Source of the DNA: Nocardioides marinus
Lineage (GTDB): Bacteria > Actinomycetota > Actinomycetes > Propionibacteriales > Nocardioidaceae
DNA: 64,000 nucleotides
NCBI RefSeq assembly: GCF_013408145.1
Contig: NZ_JACBZI010000001.1
Coordinates: 3,920,001 to 3,984,000, forward strand
Reading direction: 5' to 3'
In this document: piece after piece, positions 23,046 to 31,402 of the stretch
How positions within the stretch are numbered: position 1 is the stretch's first letter
How the letters are laid out: each line of letters begins with the position of its first letter
Translations under genes and position numbers: made by a program
The notes under the pieces: model-generated
Seen by the model: the letters and a program-made list of their open reading frames with translations, nothing else
Told to the model about the DNA's origin: nothing
Databases searched by the model: none

Positions 23046-24041
23046 GTGCTGCGGGGACCGGGCGGCACTTCGCTCCGTGAATCTTCGAATTCATGCCCCG
23101 CAAAAGTTCGACTTGCAACTGCGACTCGTCACTCGGGAACCGGACGGTTCTCGGTCATGCAGATGCGCCCGATGAGTCTGTTCGAGTCCGGCGACTCGAC
23201 CGGGGAGATGTCGCTGGCCAGTCTGTTGGACGGTGAGTCACAGAAGGGTCTGGGCACGCACCTGACCTTCGAGGACCTGTTGCGCCGCATCGTCGCCGGC
23301 GGCTGGCCGGAGCTGCTCGGGGCCGATGAGGACTTCGCTCGCGACTGGCTTGCGGACTACCTGCGCCACGTCGTGGAGGTGGACATCGCGGAGATGGGCC
23401 ATCGCCGCAACCCCGGCAACCTGCGCCGCCTGCTCGAATCCCTCGCCCACGGCGTGGGGCAGCCGGTCAAGCTGAACGATCTGGCCAAGGACGTGGGCGG
23501 CGAGGGAAGGCCGATCGCCTACGAGACGCTCACCGGCTACCTCGGTGCACTCACCCGCCTCTGGCTCACCGACGACTCCGCGGCCTGGCGGCCCCACATG
23601 CGCTCGCGAGCTCGTCTGCGCACCGCGCCGGTGCGGTACTTCGTGGATCCCTCGATCGGGCCGGCCGCACTGAACATCGGCAGCGCCGAGCTCAAGGCGG
23701 ACCCGCAGGCGCTGGGTCTCCACTTCGAGGCCCTCGCCATCCGTGACCTCCGCATCTACGCACAGCTCCATCGCGGTCGTGTCGACTCCTGGCGAGACGA
23801 GAACGGCAACGAGGTCGACGCCGTGCTGACCGCTCGCGACAACAAGTGGGCAGCCTTCGAGATCAAGCTCAACCCACGCGACGTGGACGCGGGAGCCGCA
23901 TCCCTGCTCAAGTTCGCCAGCAACGTCGACACCGACCGGCACCACGAACCCGCCTGCCTCGGAGTCATCACCTCCACAGGTGCCGGCGGCCGCCGACCCG
24001 ACGGTGTCCACGTGATCCCCATCGGATGCTTCGGCCCCTGA
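23046..24041 (+). pseudogene. 5'-truncated AAA/DUF4143 family ATPase
   Basis: The frame encodes the C-terminal two thirds of an ATPase of the AAA plus DUF4143 type. Recognisable are ATRHSGTGRFSVMQMRPMSL (the end of the ATPase module), the middle winged-helix region (LLESLAHGVGQPVKLNDLAKDVG) and the DUF4143 nuclease-like end (RDENGNEVDAVLTAR, AAFEIKLNP). The N-terminal part with the Walker A and B motifs, about 100-150 residues, is missing; similarity begins near 23110 and the sequence before it does not match. No proper start with a ribosome site exists. It is a decayed gene, probably left when the patch next to tRNA-Arg rearranged. Confidence 0.75.
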
Positions 24042-24155
24042 CGGGCCACGCGCTGCTACGCCGTCATAGGCACAGTCCGGTGGCCCCGCACGGGAAGCGC
24101 CCACCACCCCGCGGGGCAGGCCTTCCAGCCCCGGTCGTCAACGAAGGAGTTCGAA

Positions 24156-24548
24156 GTGCAGGACGTCTCCTGGCAAGGGCATGTCCTACGCGTGTTCCTG
24201 GTGCTGTCCCTCTACGCCTTCTTCGTCCTCCTGATCCTCGCCAACCCGCCGGTGCGCGAGCTCCTTCGCGACTCGCTGCCCGTCCTGGTCCCGCTCCACG
24301 TCGTGGGGGTGGGCGTCGGTGTCCTGTGGGGCAGGCGGAAGCTGGACGAGCGATCGCGTCCGGCCCCCGCCGTCGCGGCGCTGGCAGTGGGCGCCGCGCT
24401 GCTCCTGCCGCTGGCGGTCCGGGACTCGGGGGCCGAGGAATTGCTCGTCGTGTTCGGCTGGCTGCCGCTCTCCGCCATGGTGGGGCTGAACCTGAGCTTG
24501 GCGTGGCTCAAGTGGAGTCGCCGGAGGGTCGCGGGGACGTCGTCGTGA
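24156..24548 (+). CDS. Small integral membrane protein, 130 aa
   Basis: A protein of about four transmembrane helices (VLRVFLVLSLYAFFVLLILA; VLVPLHVVGVGVGVLW; AVAALAVGAALLLPLAV; ELLVVFGWLPLSAMVGLNLSLAW) and a short basic C-terminus. I do not recognise the family. GTG 24156 has an excellent AAGGAG ribosome site six bases upstream. It lies at the distal end of the tRNA-Arg patch, and its GC content is back to that of the host, so it may belong to either side of the junction. Confidence 0.6.
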   Translation: MQDVSWQGHVLRVFLVLSLYAFFVLLILANPPVRELLRDSLPVLVPLHVVGVGVGVLWGRRKLDERSRPAPAVAALAVGAALLLPLAVRDSGAEELLVVFGWLPLSAMVGLNLSLAWLKWSRRRVAGTSS

Positions 24549-24670
24549 GCGGGGTCCGGCGAGAGGGTCCGGGTGGGCCCGGCGGCTCAGGCGAGGAGCC
24601 ACGCGCTGACTGCCACCGGAACGACGACGCCGCAGGCCGATCTCGACCTGCGGCGTCGTGCGGTGCGGGT

Positions 24671-25621
24671 TCAGACCGCGGAGTGCAGGGCCGCCCGCAG
24701 GGAGCCGATCGCCTGGCCGATGGCGGCGGTGGCGGCGGCGGTGTCGCGTAGCGGGTTGAGCATCACGAAGTCGTGCAGGATGCCGTTGTAGCGGATGCTC
24801 GTGGTGGGCACGCCGGCGGCGAGCAGCTTACGGGCGTAGGCCTCGCCCTCGTCGCGCAGCACGTCCTGCTCGTCGGTGATCACCAGCGCCTCGGGGAGCC
24901 CCGCGAGCTGCTCGAGCGTGGCGCGCAGCGGGGAGACGGTGATGTCGTCCCGCGCGTCGGCCTCAGGCAGGTAGGAGTCCCAGAACCACGCCATCGCCTT
25001 GGCGGTGAGGAACGGGCCGTCGGCGAACTCGCGATAGCTGTCGGTGTCCTGCCCGGCGTCGGTGACGGGGTAGTAGAGCGACTGGTGGCGGAACGTGACG
25101 TCCCCGCGCTCCTTGGCCAGCAGGGTCAGGACGGCGGCCATGTTGCCGCCGACGGAGTCGCCGGCCACGGCGATGCGGGTGGGGTCGATGCCGAAGGAGG
25201 CGCCGTCGGTGGTGATCCAGCGGGCAGCGGCGTACGCCTGCTCGACGGCGACGGGGTAGCGCGCCTCGGGGGAGCGGTCGTACTCCACGAAGACGACCGC
25301 GACCTCGGCGCCGAGGGCGAGCTCGCGGACGAGGCGGTCGTGGGTGCCGGCGTTGCCGAGCACCCAGCCGCCGCCGTGGACGTAGAGGACCGCCGGCAGC
25401 GGGGTGGTGGCCGCCGGCGGGGTGACGATCCGGACCCGGACGTCACCGACCTCGGCCGGGACGGTGGTCCACGCCTCGTGTACCTCGGGCAGGTCGATGG
25501 GCTGGGCCTGGACGTCGTCGAGGACGGCGCGGGCGGCCTCGGGACCGATCTCGTAGAGGAACGGGGGCTGGGCGGTGGCGTCGGCGAAGGCCTGGGCGGC
25601 CGGCTCGAGCACGTGGTTCAT
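24671..25621 (-). CDS. Alpha/beta hydrolase, hormone-sensitive lipase type
   Basis: A 316-residue esterase. The oxyanion-hole motif YVHGGGW, the nucleophile elbow GDSVGG (Ser), the acid in EALVITDEQDVLRDE (Asp) and the catalytic His in GILHDFVML are all present, in the order of the HSL/acetyl-hydrolase family. It would hydrolyse short-chain esters. ATG 25621 follows AGGAG five bases upstream. It is divergent from a MarR/OhrR-like gene, and a long inverted repeat between the two (25652-25680) suggests that this regulator controls it. Confidence 0.88.
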   Translation of the reverse strand: MNHVLEPAAQAFADATAQPPFLYEIGPEAARAVLDDVQAQPIDLPEVHEAWTTVPAEVGDVRVRIVTPPAATTPLPAVLYVHGGGWVLGNAGTHDRLVRELALGAEVAVVFVEYDRSPEARYPVAVEQAYAAARWITTDGASFGIDPTRIAVAGDSVGGNMAAVLTLLAKERGDVTFRHQSLYYPVTDAGQDTDSYREFADGPFLTAKAMAWFWDSYLPEADARDDITVSPLRATLEQLAGLPEALVITDEQDVLRDEGEAYARKLLAAGVPTTSIRYNGILHDFVMLNPLRDTAAATAAIGQAIGSLRAALHSAV

Positions 25622-25651
25622 GGGGACTCCTGGGTGAGGTGGGTGAGGAAG

Positions 25652-25680
25652 CATCGAGCACATTTGAATTGTGCGCGATG
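25652..25680. promoter_or_regulatory. Operator-like inverted repeat between esterase and MarR genes
   Basis: Arms CATCGAGCACA (25652-25662) and TGTGCGCGATG (25670-25680) match at 10 of 11 positions around TTTGAAT. Size and AT-rich centre are typical of MarR/OhrR operators, and it lies between a divergent regulator and its likely target. Confidence 0.6.
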
Positions 25681-25718
25681 GAATAGTGAACCCAGGGTCG
25701 ACCCGATAGATTCCCGGT

Positions 25719-26180
25719 ATGGGTGAGGAGCCGTCGGATGCCGTGTCCCAGGACCTGCTCGAGGAGATGGTCTGCTTCGACCTGCACGCCGCCTCGCGGG
25801 CGATGACCGCGGTGTACCGACCGCTGCTGGAGCCCCTGGGCCTCACCTATCCGCAGTACCTCGTGCTGACGGTCCTCTGGGAGCGCGGGCCCCAGCCCAT
25901 CGGGGCGATCGTGGAGCGTCTCGAGATGGACTACGGCACGATCAGCCCGCTGGTGAAACGGCTGGAGTCCCACGGCCTGGTACGCCGGGTCCGCAGCGCT
26001 CAGGACGAGCGTCAGGTCGAGGTGGCGCTGACCGACGACGGCGACCGCCTGCGCGCGGAGGCCCCGCGCATCCGTGCGGCCATCACCGAGGCGCTGGGCC
26101 TGACCGCGCGGCAGGCCGAGGAGCTGCACCGGGTGCTGCGCAGGGTCACGGCCAGGGCGCGTGGAGGCGCGGCCGACTGA
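25719..26180 (+). CDS. MarR/OhrR-like transcription regulator
   Basis: A 153-residue winged-helix repressor. The N-terminus LLEEMVCFDLHAASRAMTAVYRPLL matches OhrR, including the Cys that senses organic peroxides in that family, followed by LGLTYPQYLVLTVLWE and the wing LVRRVRSAQDERQVEVALTD. It could thus respond to oxidants rather than to a small ligand. The target is likely the divergent esterase gene, since an inverted repeat fills the space between them. No ohr peroxidase gene is nearby. Confidence 0.85.
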   Translation: MGEEPSDAVSQDLLEEMVCFDLHAASRAMTAVYRPLLEPLGLTYPQYLVLTVLWERGPQPIGAIVERLEMDYGTISPLVKRLESHGLVRRVRSAQDERQVEVALTDDGDRLRAEAPRIRAAITEALGLTARQAEELHRVLRRVTARARGGAAD

Positions 26181-26221
26181 GCGACCCCCCTCCTTGCCGC
26201 GGGGCCCAGTGCCTCAGTGAT

Positions 26222-26578
26222 TCAGTGGGTGGTGACGTTGTCCTCGACCCAGTCGCGCAGCGCGGCGAGGGGGACGGCGGCGCTGCGGCCGAGGTCGGTC
26301 AGGGCGTACTCCACGCGAGGCGGCACCTCGGCGTAGACCGTGCGGATCACGAGGTCGTGCTCCTCGAGCCGCTTCAGGCTCGCGGACAGCACCTTGGGGC
26401 TGATGCCCTGGAGCTGGCGACGCAGCTCGCCGAAGCGCTGCGGACCGTCCTCGAGCGCCCCGATCGCCAGCGCGCTCCACTTGTTGGCGAGCAGGTCGAG
26501 CATGTCGCGGCACGGGCACATCGCCGTGTAGACGTCGCCCGGTCCGCAGCTGTCGGGGAGATGGGTGGAGGCGCTCAT
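26222..26578 (-). CDS. HxlR family transcription regulator
   Basis: A 118-residue winged-helix protein of the HxlR group, seen from CPCRDMLDLLANKWSALAIGAL, then RFGELRRQLQGISPKVLSASLKRLEEHDLV and VEYALTDLG. Members often sense aldehydes or quinones, some through the N-terminal Cys; Cys residues are present at the start of the domain (MCPC). It is divergent from a quinone reductase gene, and repeated TAGTACCC boxes between the two suggest direct control. Confidence 0.88.
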   Translation of the reverse strand: MSASTHLPDSCGPGDVYTAMCPCRDMLDLLANKWSALAIGALEDGPQRFGELRRQLQGISPKVLSASLKRLEEHDLVIRTVYAEVPPRVEYALTDLGRSAAVPLAALRDWVEDNVTTH

Positions 26579-26586
26579 GAGCGCAA

Positions 26587-26631
26587 TAGTACCCCTAGGG
26601 AACCAGATGCCCTTGACGGTAACTAGTACCC
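26587..26631. promoter_or_regulatory. HxlR-type boxes and promoter
   Basis: TAGTACCC occurs twice (26587-26594 and 26624-26631), 37 bases apart in the same orientation. TTGACG (26613-26618) may be the -35 box of the quinone reductase gene, which would then have almost no leader. The paired boxes in a divergent HxlR/reductase gap make a plausible operator. Confidence 0.5.
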
Positions 26632-26649
26632 ATCTCTCATGCTCGAGGC

Positions 26650-27711
26650 ATGACCACTGACATCCACGCCACTGCCCCGTCCGACCCGCCGACCACCGCC
26701 ACGATGCGGGCCGTCGCCTTCACCCGCAGCCTCCCCGTCGAGGACCCGGCCAGCCAGGTCGACGTCGAGCTGCCCCGCCCCGTCCCCGGCGCCCGCGACC
26801 TCCTCGTCGAGGTCCGCGCGGTCTCGGTGAACCCCGTCGACGTCAAGGTCCGTGGCGGCGGCGACCCCGACGGCGCCCGGGTCCTCGGCTTCGACGCCGC
26901 CGGCGTCGTCGTCGAGGTCGGCGAGGACGTCACGCTCTTCCAGCCCGGCGACGAGGTCTGGTACGCCGGCGACATCCTGCGCCCGGGCACCAACGCCGAG
27001 CTCCACGTGGTCGACGAGCGGATCGTGGCCCGCAAGCCGCGCAGCCTCTCCTTCGCCGACGCAGCGGCCCTGCCGCTCACGGCGATCACCGCGTGGGAGG
27101 GCCTCTTCGACAAGCTCCGCCTCACCGAGGCCAGCACCGGCACGCTCCTGGTCGTCGGCGCCAGCGGTGGGGTCGGCTCGATGGTGCTGCAGCTGGCCGA
27201 GGCGCTGCTGCCCGGAGTACGTGTCGTGGCCACCAGCTCGACCGAGGAGTCCGAGGCGTGGGTGTGTGGTCTCGGCGCGGAGGCCACGGTCAACCACCGC
27301 GCCGGCGACCTGCGCGGCCAGATTGCCGCCGCTGCCCCCGACGGCGTCGACTGGGTGTTCACCGCCCGCGTCGCCGACCCGGGCCAGCTCGAGCTGTACG
27401 TCGACGTGCTCAACCCCTTCGGCCAGATCGTGGCCATCGACGACCCCGAGACCCTCGACATCGCCTTCCTGAAGTCGAAGTCGATCAGCTTCCACTGGGA
27501 GCTGATGTTCACCCGTCCCATCGCCGGCGGCGACGGCCAGCTCGCCCAGCACCGCCTGCTGACCGACGTCGCCGCCCTGGTCGACGAGGGTCGGGTCCGC
27601 AGCACCGCCACCACCGTCCTGCGACCCATCGACGCCGAGCAGCTCCGTGCCGCGCACCGGCAGGTCGAGAGTGGCCGCACCATCGGCAAGGTCGTGGTCG
27701 CCGCCCGGTGA
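26650..27711 (+). CDS. Zinc-independent quinone reductase/alcohol dehydrogenase family
   Basis: A 353-residue medium-chain dehydrogenase/reductase of the zinc-type alcohol dehydrogenase-like group (YhfP/CurA-like). Seen are VRAVSVNPVDVKVRGG, the GFDAAGVVVEVGEDV segment, the cofactor loop VVGASGGVGSMVLQLAEALL and the C-terminal VESGRTIGKVVV. The catalytic zinc ligands are absent. Such enzymes use NAD(P)H to reduce quinones or enones. The neighbouring divergent HxlR regulator fits induction by electrophiles. Its stop lies four bases from the stop of the convergent glycosyltransferase gene. Confidence 0.85.
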   Translation: MTTDIHATAPSDPPTTATMRAVAFTRSLPVEDPASQVDVELPRPVPGARDLLVEVRAVSVNPVDVKVRGGGDPDGARVLGFDAAGVVVEVGEDVTLFQPGDEVWYAGDILRPGTNAELHVVDERIVARKPRSLSFADAAALPLTAITAWEGLFDKLRLTEASTGTLLVVGASGGVGSMVLQLAEALLPGVRVVATSSTEESEAWVCGLGAEATVNHRAGDLRGQIAAAAPDGVDWVFTARVADPGQLELYVDVLNPFGQIVAIDDPETLDIAFLKSKSISFHWELMFTRPIAGGDGQLAQHRLLTDVAALVDEGRVRSTATTVLRPIDAEQLRAAHRQVESGRTIGKVVVAAR

Positions 27712-27715
27712 CGCC

Positions 27716-28825
27716 TCAGGCGCCGGCGACCTCGCGGTAGAGCGCGACGTGCGCCCGCGCGGCCCGCTCCCAGGTGTAGGACCCGGCCAGGGCCCGCCCC
27801 GGGGCAGGGTCGCCGGGCGCGCGCAGCGCCGCGGCGAGTGCGCCCGCGATCGAGGGGACGTCGGCGGCGAAGGACACGGTCGTGCCCAGGACCTCGCGCA
27901 GCACCGGCAGGTCGCGGGCGACCACGGGCACCCCGGCGGCCAGCGCCTCCATCGCGGCGAGCCCGAAGCCCTCCTTGGTGGAGACGAACCCGAGCGCCGA
28001 CGCCTCGGCCACCAGCGACGGCAGCGCCGTGTCCTCGACGGGTCCCAGCACCAGCGGCTGCGTTCCGAGCTCCTCGGCCAGCTCGGCGGCGCGGGCGTCG
28101 AAGGCCGCGCGGTAGTCGCGGTAGTCGAAGAGCGTCTCCCCGCCGCCGAGCACCAGTCGCACGTGGGCGGGGTCGGGCTGGGAGCGGACCATCGCGGCGT
28201 AGGCCTCGAGCAGGTCCAGGGTGCCCTTGCGCGGCTCGATCCCGCCCAGCGCCAGGACGTACGGCGCACCGATGCGCTCGCGCCACTCCGCCCGTCCCTC
28301 GTGGTCGGTCGCGGCCGCGGCGAAGCGTGCGGCGTCGACCCCGTTGGGGATGACGATCGGCTCGAGCCCCCAGCCCTGGCGCACCTCTTCGGCCACCGCG
28401 GCCGACACGCAGACCCGGGTGCTCGGCTCGAGGACCGCCCGCTCGTGGCAGGCCACGAGTGCGGGCGTCGTGAACGTGTCGAGGTGGTGGATGGTGCGCA
28501 CGCAGGGCAGGGCGGCGTTGGCGCTGATGCAGTCCTGCGCGTGCACGACGTCGTAGCGTTCCCGGTCGGCCGCGAAGGCCGCGCGCAGCACCTCGATCGA
28601 GCGCACGATGCGCTGCCCGACGTCCTCGCCCTCGACCTCGGGGAAGGGCACGGCGCGCACGCCCACCCGCGGGTCGACGGCCCGGAAGAACGTCGTGTCC
28701 CCGCCCCGTCCCAGCGTCCAGACGTCGACGCTCTCGCCCAGCGCGGCCAGCGCCTCGGCGAGCGCGAGCGTGTGCACCACGCCACCGCGGGGCTTGGTGG
28801 AGTAGGTCAGCAGGGCGATCCGCAC
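27716..28825 (-). CDS. MSMEG_0565 family glycosyltransferase (Nit1C cluster)
   Basis: A GT4-type, GT-B fold glycosyltransferase of 369 residues: N-terminal LTYSTKPRGGVVHTLALAEAL, the nucleotide-sugar segment LALGGIEPRKGTLDLLEAY, and the donor-binding EGFGLAAMEALAAGVPVVARDLPVLREV with its EX7E pattern. The TYSTKPRGGVVH opening is typical of the MSMEG_0565 family, which is found with the radical SAM/nitrilase nitrogen-starvation cluster. It is the last gene of the operon and begins three bases after the preceding stop, so the cluster's product is probably glycosylated. Donor and acceptor are unknown. Confidence 0.88.
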   Translation of the reverse strand: MRIALLTYSTKPRGGVVHTLALAEALAALGESVDVWTLGRGGDTTFFRAVDPRVGVRAVPFPEVEGEDVGQRIVRSIEVLRAAFAADRERYDVVHAQDCISANAALPCVRTIHHLDTFTTPALVACHERAVLEPSTRVCVSAAVAEEVRQGWGLEPIVIPNGVDAARFAAAATDHEGRAEWRERIGAPYVLALGGIEPRKGTLDLLEAYAAMVRSQPDPAHVRLVLGGGETLFDYRDYRAAFDARAAELAEELGTQPLVLGPVEDTALPSLVAEASALGFVSTKEGFGLAAMEALAAGVPVVARDLPVLREVLGTTVSFAADVPSIAGALAAALRAPGDPAPGRALAGSYTWERAARAHVALYREVAGA

Positions 28826-28828
28826 GGG

Positions 28829-29701
28829 TCAGGCCCCGGGGACGTCGGCGTCGGCGGCCCGGAGCGCCACGTAGGCCTCGGGGGTGCGCTCGGCGAGGTG
28901 GTGCAGGACCCGGCGCGCACGGGCGACCTCGACCTCGGGGTCGAGCTCGGCGACGGCCAGCCCGCCCTTGGAGGAGGTGCGCGCGAGCACGTCACCGCCG
29001 GGGCCCACCACCTTGGCCTGCCCGAGGAAGCGCAGGCCGCCCATCACACCGGTCTGGTTGGAGGAGACCCACACGACCTGGTTCTCCGCGGCGCGCGCGC
29101 AGTCGTAGAGGTCGAAGAGCCGTGACTGGCGGTCCTGGGGCAGCCGCGAGGCGCGGTCGGTGACCGACGCCGGCCAGGCCGACAGGCAGGCCAGCACCGT
29201 CGCCCCGTCCATCGCCAGCGTCCGGGCGGCCTCGGGGAAGGTCTTGTCGTAGTCGATGAGCATGCCGAGCCGGCCCAGCGGGGTGTCGAACGCGCTGAAG
29301 GAGTCGCCGGCGTCGTACACGAGGGACTCGCCGGCGGGTCGGTGCACCTTGCGGTGCCGCCCCAGCACGCCGGAGCCGTCGAGGCAGACCGCGGTGTTGA
29401 AGAGGCGGTGCTCGCCGTCGACGACCGTCTCCTCGGTGTAGCCCAGCGCCAGCACCATGTCGCCGGCCAGCGCGCGCACCCGCTCGATCTCCGAGGAGTC
29501 CTCGCACAGGCCCGGCGGCAGGCTCGTGGGGTCGGGACGCCGCAGGTCCGACAGGTAGCCGCCCAGCGTGGCGTCCGGCAGCACCAGCAGCTGCACGCCG
29601 GCGGCCCGGGCATCGGCGACGATGCCGGCGAGCTTGGCCAGGGAGCGCTCGATGTCACGGCCGAAGTGCGCGGCGACGGCGCCGATGCGCAGGACTCCCA
29701 C
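28829..29701 (-). CDS. Nitrilase homologue lacking catalytic Cys and Glu
   Basis: A 290-residue nitrilase-superfamily protein, clearly paralogous to the nitrilase three genes upstream (same GGYLS, HRKVH, YDK-FPEAAR and AKVVGPGGDVLA landmarks). The catalytic Glu is Asp (VLPDATLGG, D43), the nucleophile Cys is Asp (MLIDYDKTFP, D150), and only the Lys (HRKVH, K118) remains. It cannot form the thioimidate intermediate and is either a binding or scaffold partner of the active enzyme or does other chemistry. The frame is intact and codon use is normal, so this is not ordinary decay. It lies between the flavin oxidoreductase and the glycosyltransferase in the same operon. Confidence 0.88.
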   Translation of the reverse strand: MGVLRIGAVAAHFGRDIERSLAKLAGIVADARAAGVQLLVLPDATLGGYLSDLRRPDPTSLPPGLCEDSSEIERVRALAGDMVLALGYTEETVVDGEHRLFNTAVCLDGSGVLGRHRKVHRPAGESLVYDAGDSFSAFDTPLGRLGMLIDYDKTFPEAARTLAMDGATVLACLSAWPASVTDRASRLPQDRQSRLFDLYDCARAAENQVVWVSSNQTGVMGGLRFLGQAKVVGPGGDVLARTSSKGGLAVAELDPEVEVARARRVLHHLAERTPEAYVALRAADADVPGA

Positions 29702-29720
29702 AGCCGACCGACCTATCCGG

Positions 29721-31109
29721 CTAGCCGACCAGCGCGACGGAGGATGCGGTGAGCGCCGCGGGGATGGGCCCCGGCGAGACCCGGCGCGCCAGCGCGGCTG
29801 CGGACTCCGTCAGCGCCGGCCCGGTGCGCCCGGTGAGGTGGCCGGTGACGTGCTCGGCGTCCGCGGCGATGCCGAGGAAGCGCCCCGAGCCCCACGTGTG
29901 CAGCCACGGCAGCCCCAGGAAGTACAACCCCGGCACCGACGTGACGCCACGGGTGTGGGTCGGGCGGCCGGAGCCGTCGAAGACCCCGGCGCGCACCCAG
30001 CGGTAGTCGGGCCGGTAGCCGATGGCCCACACGACGCTGGTGACGCCGGCCGCGGTGAGGTCGAGCGTGGTCGGGTCGGCGTCCGGCTCCCACACGGGCT
30101 CGTACGCCGGAGCCGGCGGCGCGTCCACGCCGTGGGCGTCGATCCAGCGGTCGATGTCGCGGCAGATCGAGCGGTACACGTCGTCCGCGGCGTCCAGCGC
30201 CGCACGCATGGTCGGGCGGAAGGCCAGCTCGGTGCCGCCGGGCGCGACGCCCTCGAGCAGCCCGTAGAGGGCCATCCCCTCCCGGGCGAACTGGCGCAGG
30301 TCGATGTCGCGGCCGCCGTCGCGGCCGGTGACGTAGTGGTTGGTCTTCTCGCGTGCCGTCGCGCCGCCGGGGTACTGCGCGACGCCGGTGTCGTAGAGAC
30401 CCATCTCCGCCAGCCAGGTCATGCAGTCGCGGCCGCGGTGGAAGCGCGCCACCCGCGGGGCGTCGCCGAGGGCGAGGTGGATCCGGCGCCCGGCCAGGTG
30501 CAGGTCCTCGGCGATCTGGGCACCGGACTGGCCGGAGCCGACCACCAGCACTTCACCGTCGGGGAGCTGGTCCGGGGAGCGGTAGTCGGCGGAGTGGAGC
30601 TGGGTGATGGTCGGCGACAGTGCCGGGGCCCAGGGCGGCACGATCGGCAGGTGGTAGCCGCCGGTGCACACCACGACGGCTTCGGCGTGCCAGGTCTCCG
30701 GCCCGTCGGGGCCGGTCGCCTCGACGACGAACCCGCCGTCGCCGGACTCGGTGAGCGAGGTGACCCGCGTGTGCTCGCGCAGCGGCGGCCCGAAGGTCGG
30801 GGCGTAGCCGCCCAGCCACTCCACGACCTGGTCGCGGGTCATGAACCCGTCCGGGTCGGGGCCGGCGTAGGCGTAGCCGGGCAGTCGGCAGTGCCAGTTG
30901 GGGGTGACCAGGGTGAAGGCGTCCCAGCGGGTGTCGGCCCACTCGTGGCCGGCGGTGCCGGCCTCGAGCACGACGTGGTCGACGCCGTCGCGGACCAGGA
31001 ACCAGCTGGTCGACAGGCCGGCCTGGCCGCCGCCGACGACGACGACCCGCGTGCGGCGGAGAGTGGGCGGCTCCGAGCGGGGGACCGGGGCAGAGGTGGG
31101 TGCGGACAT
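29721..31109 (-). CDS. MSMEG_0569 family flavin-dependent oxidoreductase
   Basis: A 462-residue FAD- and NAD(P)H-dependent monooxygenase-like enzyme. Two dinucleotide motifs are visible, VVVVGGGQAGLSTSWFL near the N-terminus and VLVVGSGQSGAQIAEDL in the middle, with the WPYH-like TRWDAFTLVTPNW region and the late WAIGYRPDYRW segment. This family is a fixed member of the Nit1C/MSMEG_0568 cluster. It probably N- or C-oxidises an intermediate made by the radical SAM protein or released by the nitrilase. Start ATG 31109 follows the previous stop by one base (TGA-G-ATG). Confidence 0.9.
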   Translation of the reverse strand: MSAPTSAPVPRSEPPTLRRTRVVVVGGGQAGLSTSWFLVRDGVDHVVLEAGTAGHEWADTRWDAFTLVTPNWHCRLPGYAYAGPDPDGFMTRDQVVEWLGGYAPTFGPPLREHTRVTSLTESGDGGFVVEATGPDGPETWHAEAVVVCTGGYHLPIVPPWAPALSPTITQLHSADYRSPDQLPDGEVLVVGSGQSGAQIAEDLHLAGRRIHLALGDAPRVARFHRGRDCMTWLAEMGLYDTGVAQYPGGATAREKTNHYVTGRDGGRDIDLRQFAREGMALYGLLEGVAPGGTELAFRPTMRAALDAADDVYRSICRDIDRWIDAHGVDAPPAPAYEPVWEPDADPTTLDLTAAGVTSVVWAIGYRPDYRWVRAGVFDGSGRPTHTRGVTSVPGLYFLGLPWLHTWGSGRFLGIAADAEHVTGHLTGRTGPALTESAAALARRVSPGPIPAALTASSVALVG

Positions 31110-31110
31110 C

Positions 31111-31401
31111 TCAGGACTCCTGAGGCAGGGGTGGGTGGAGGCGGATGACGGTCACGGTGGACGCGTCGGGACAGGACGCGGCGAGCGCGTCGATGTCGGC
31201 GAGCGTCGCGGCCGCGGAGGTGCAGGCGAATCCGAACCGGGCGCGCACGCGCTCGCTGGCGATGCCGAGGGCGGTGGCGGCCCGCTCGCGGAAGTCGCCG
31301 ACCGGGTAGGTGGTCCCGGCGGTGAGGTGGTCGTGGACCACCAGCGACGGCGAGTAGTGGTCGACCACGCGGCCATCGGGCCAGCGCACGGAGAAGGTCA
31401 T
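31111..31401 (-). CDS. MSMEG_0570 family nitrogen starvation response protein
   Basis: A 96-residue protein matching the small MSMEG_0570 family: MTFSVRWPDGRVVDHYSPSL, then YPVGDFRERAATALGIASERV and a Cys-containing FGFACTSA segment. The family is found only with this cluster and has no known activity; a carrier or subunit role is possible. ATG 31401 follows the nitrilase stop by a single base (TGA-G-ATG). Confidence 0.85.
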   Translation of the reverse strand: MTFSVRWPDGRVVDHYSPSLVVHDHLTAGTTYPVGDFRERAATALGIASERVRARFGFACTSAAATLADIDALAASCPDASTVTVIRLHPPLPQES

Positions 31402-31402
31402 C

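Noticed and set aside
22002..24600. Second attachment site (repeat of the tRNA-Arg 3' end) bounding the island
   Set aside because: I could not find another copy of the tRNA 3' end downstream in the window.
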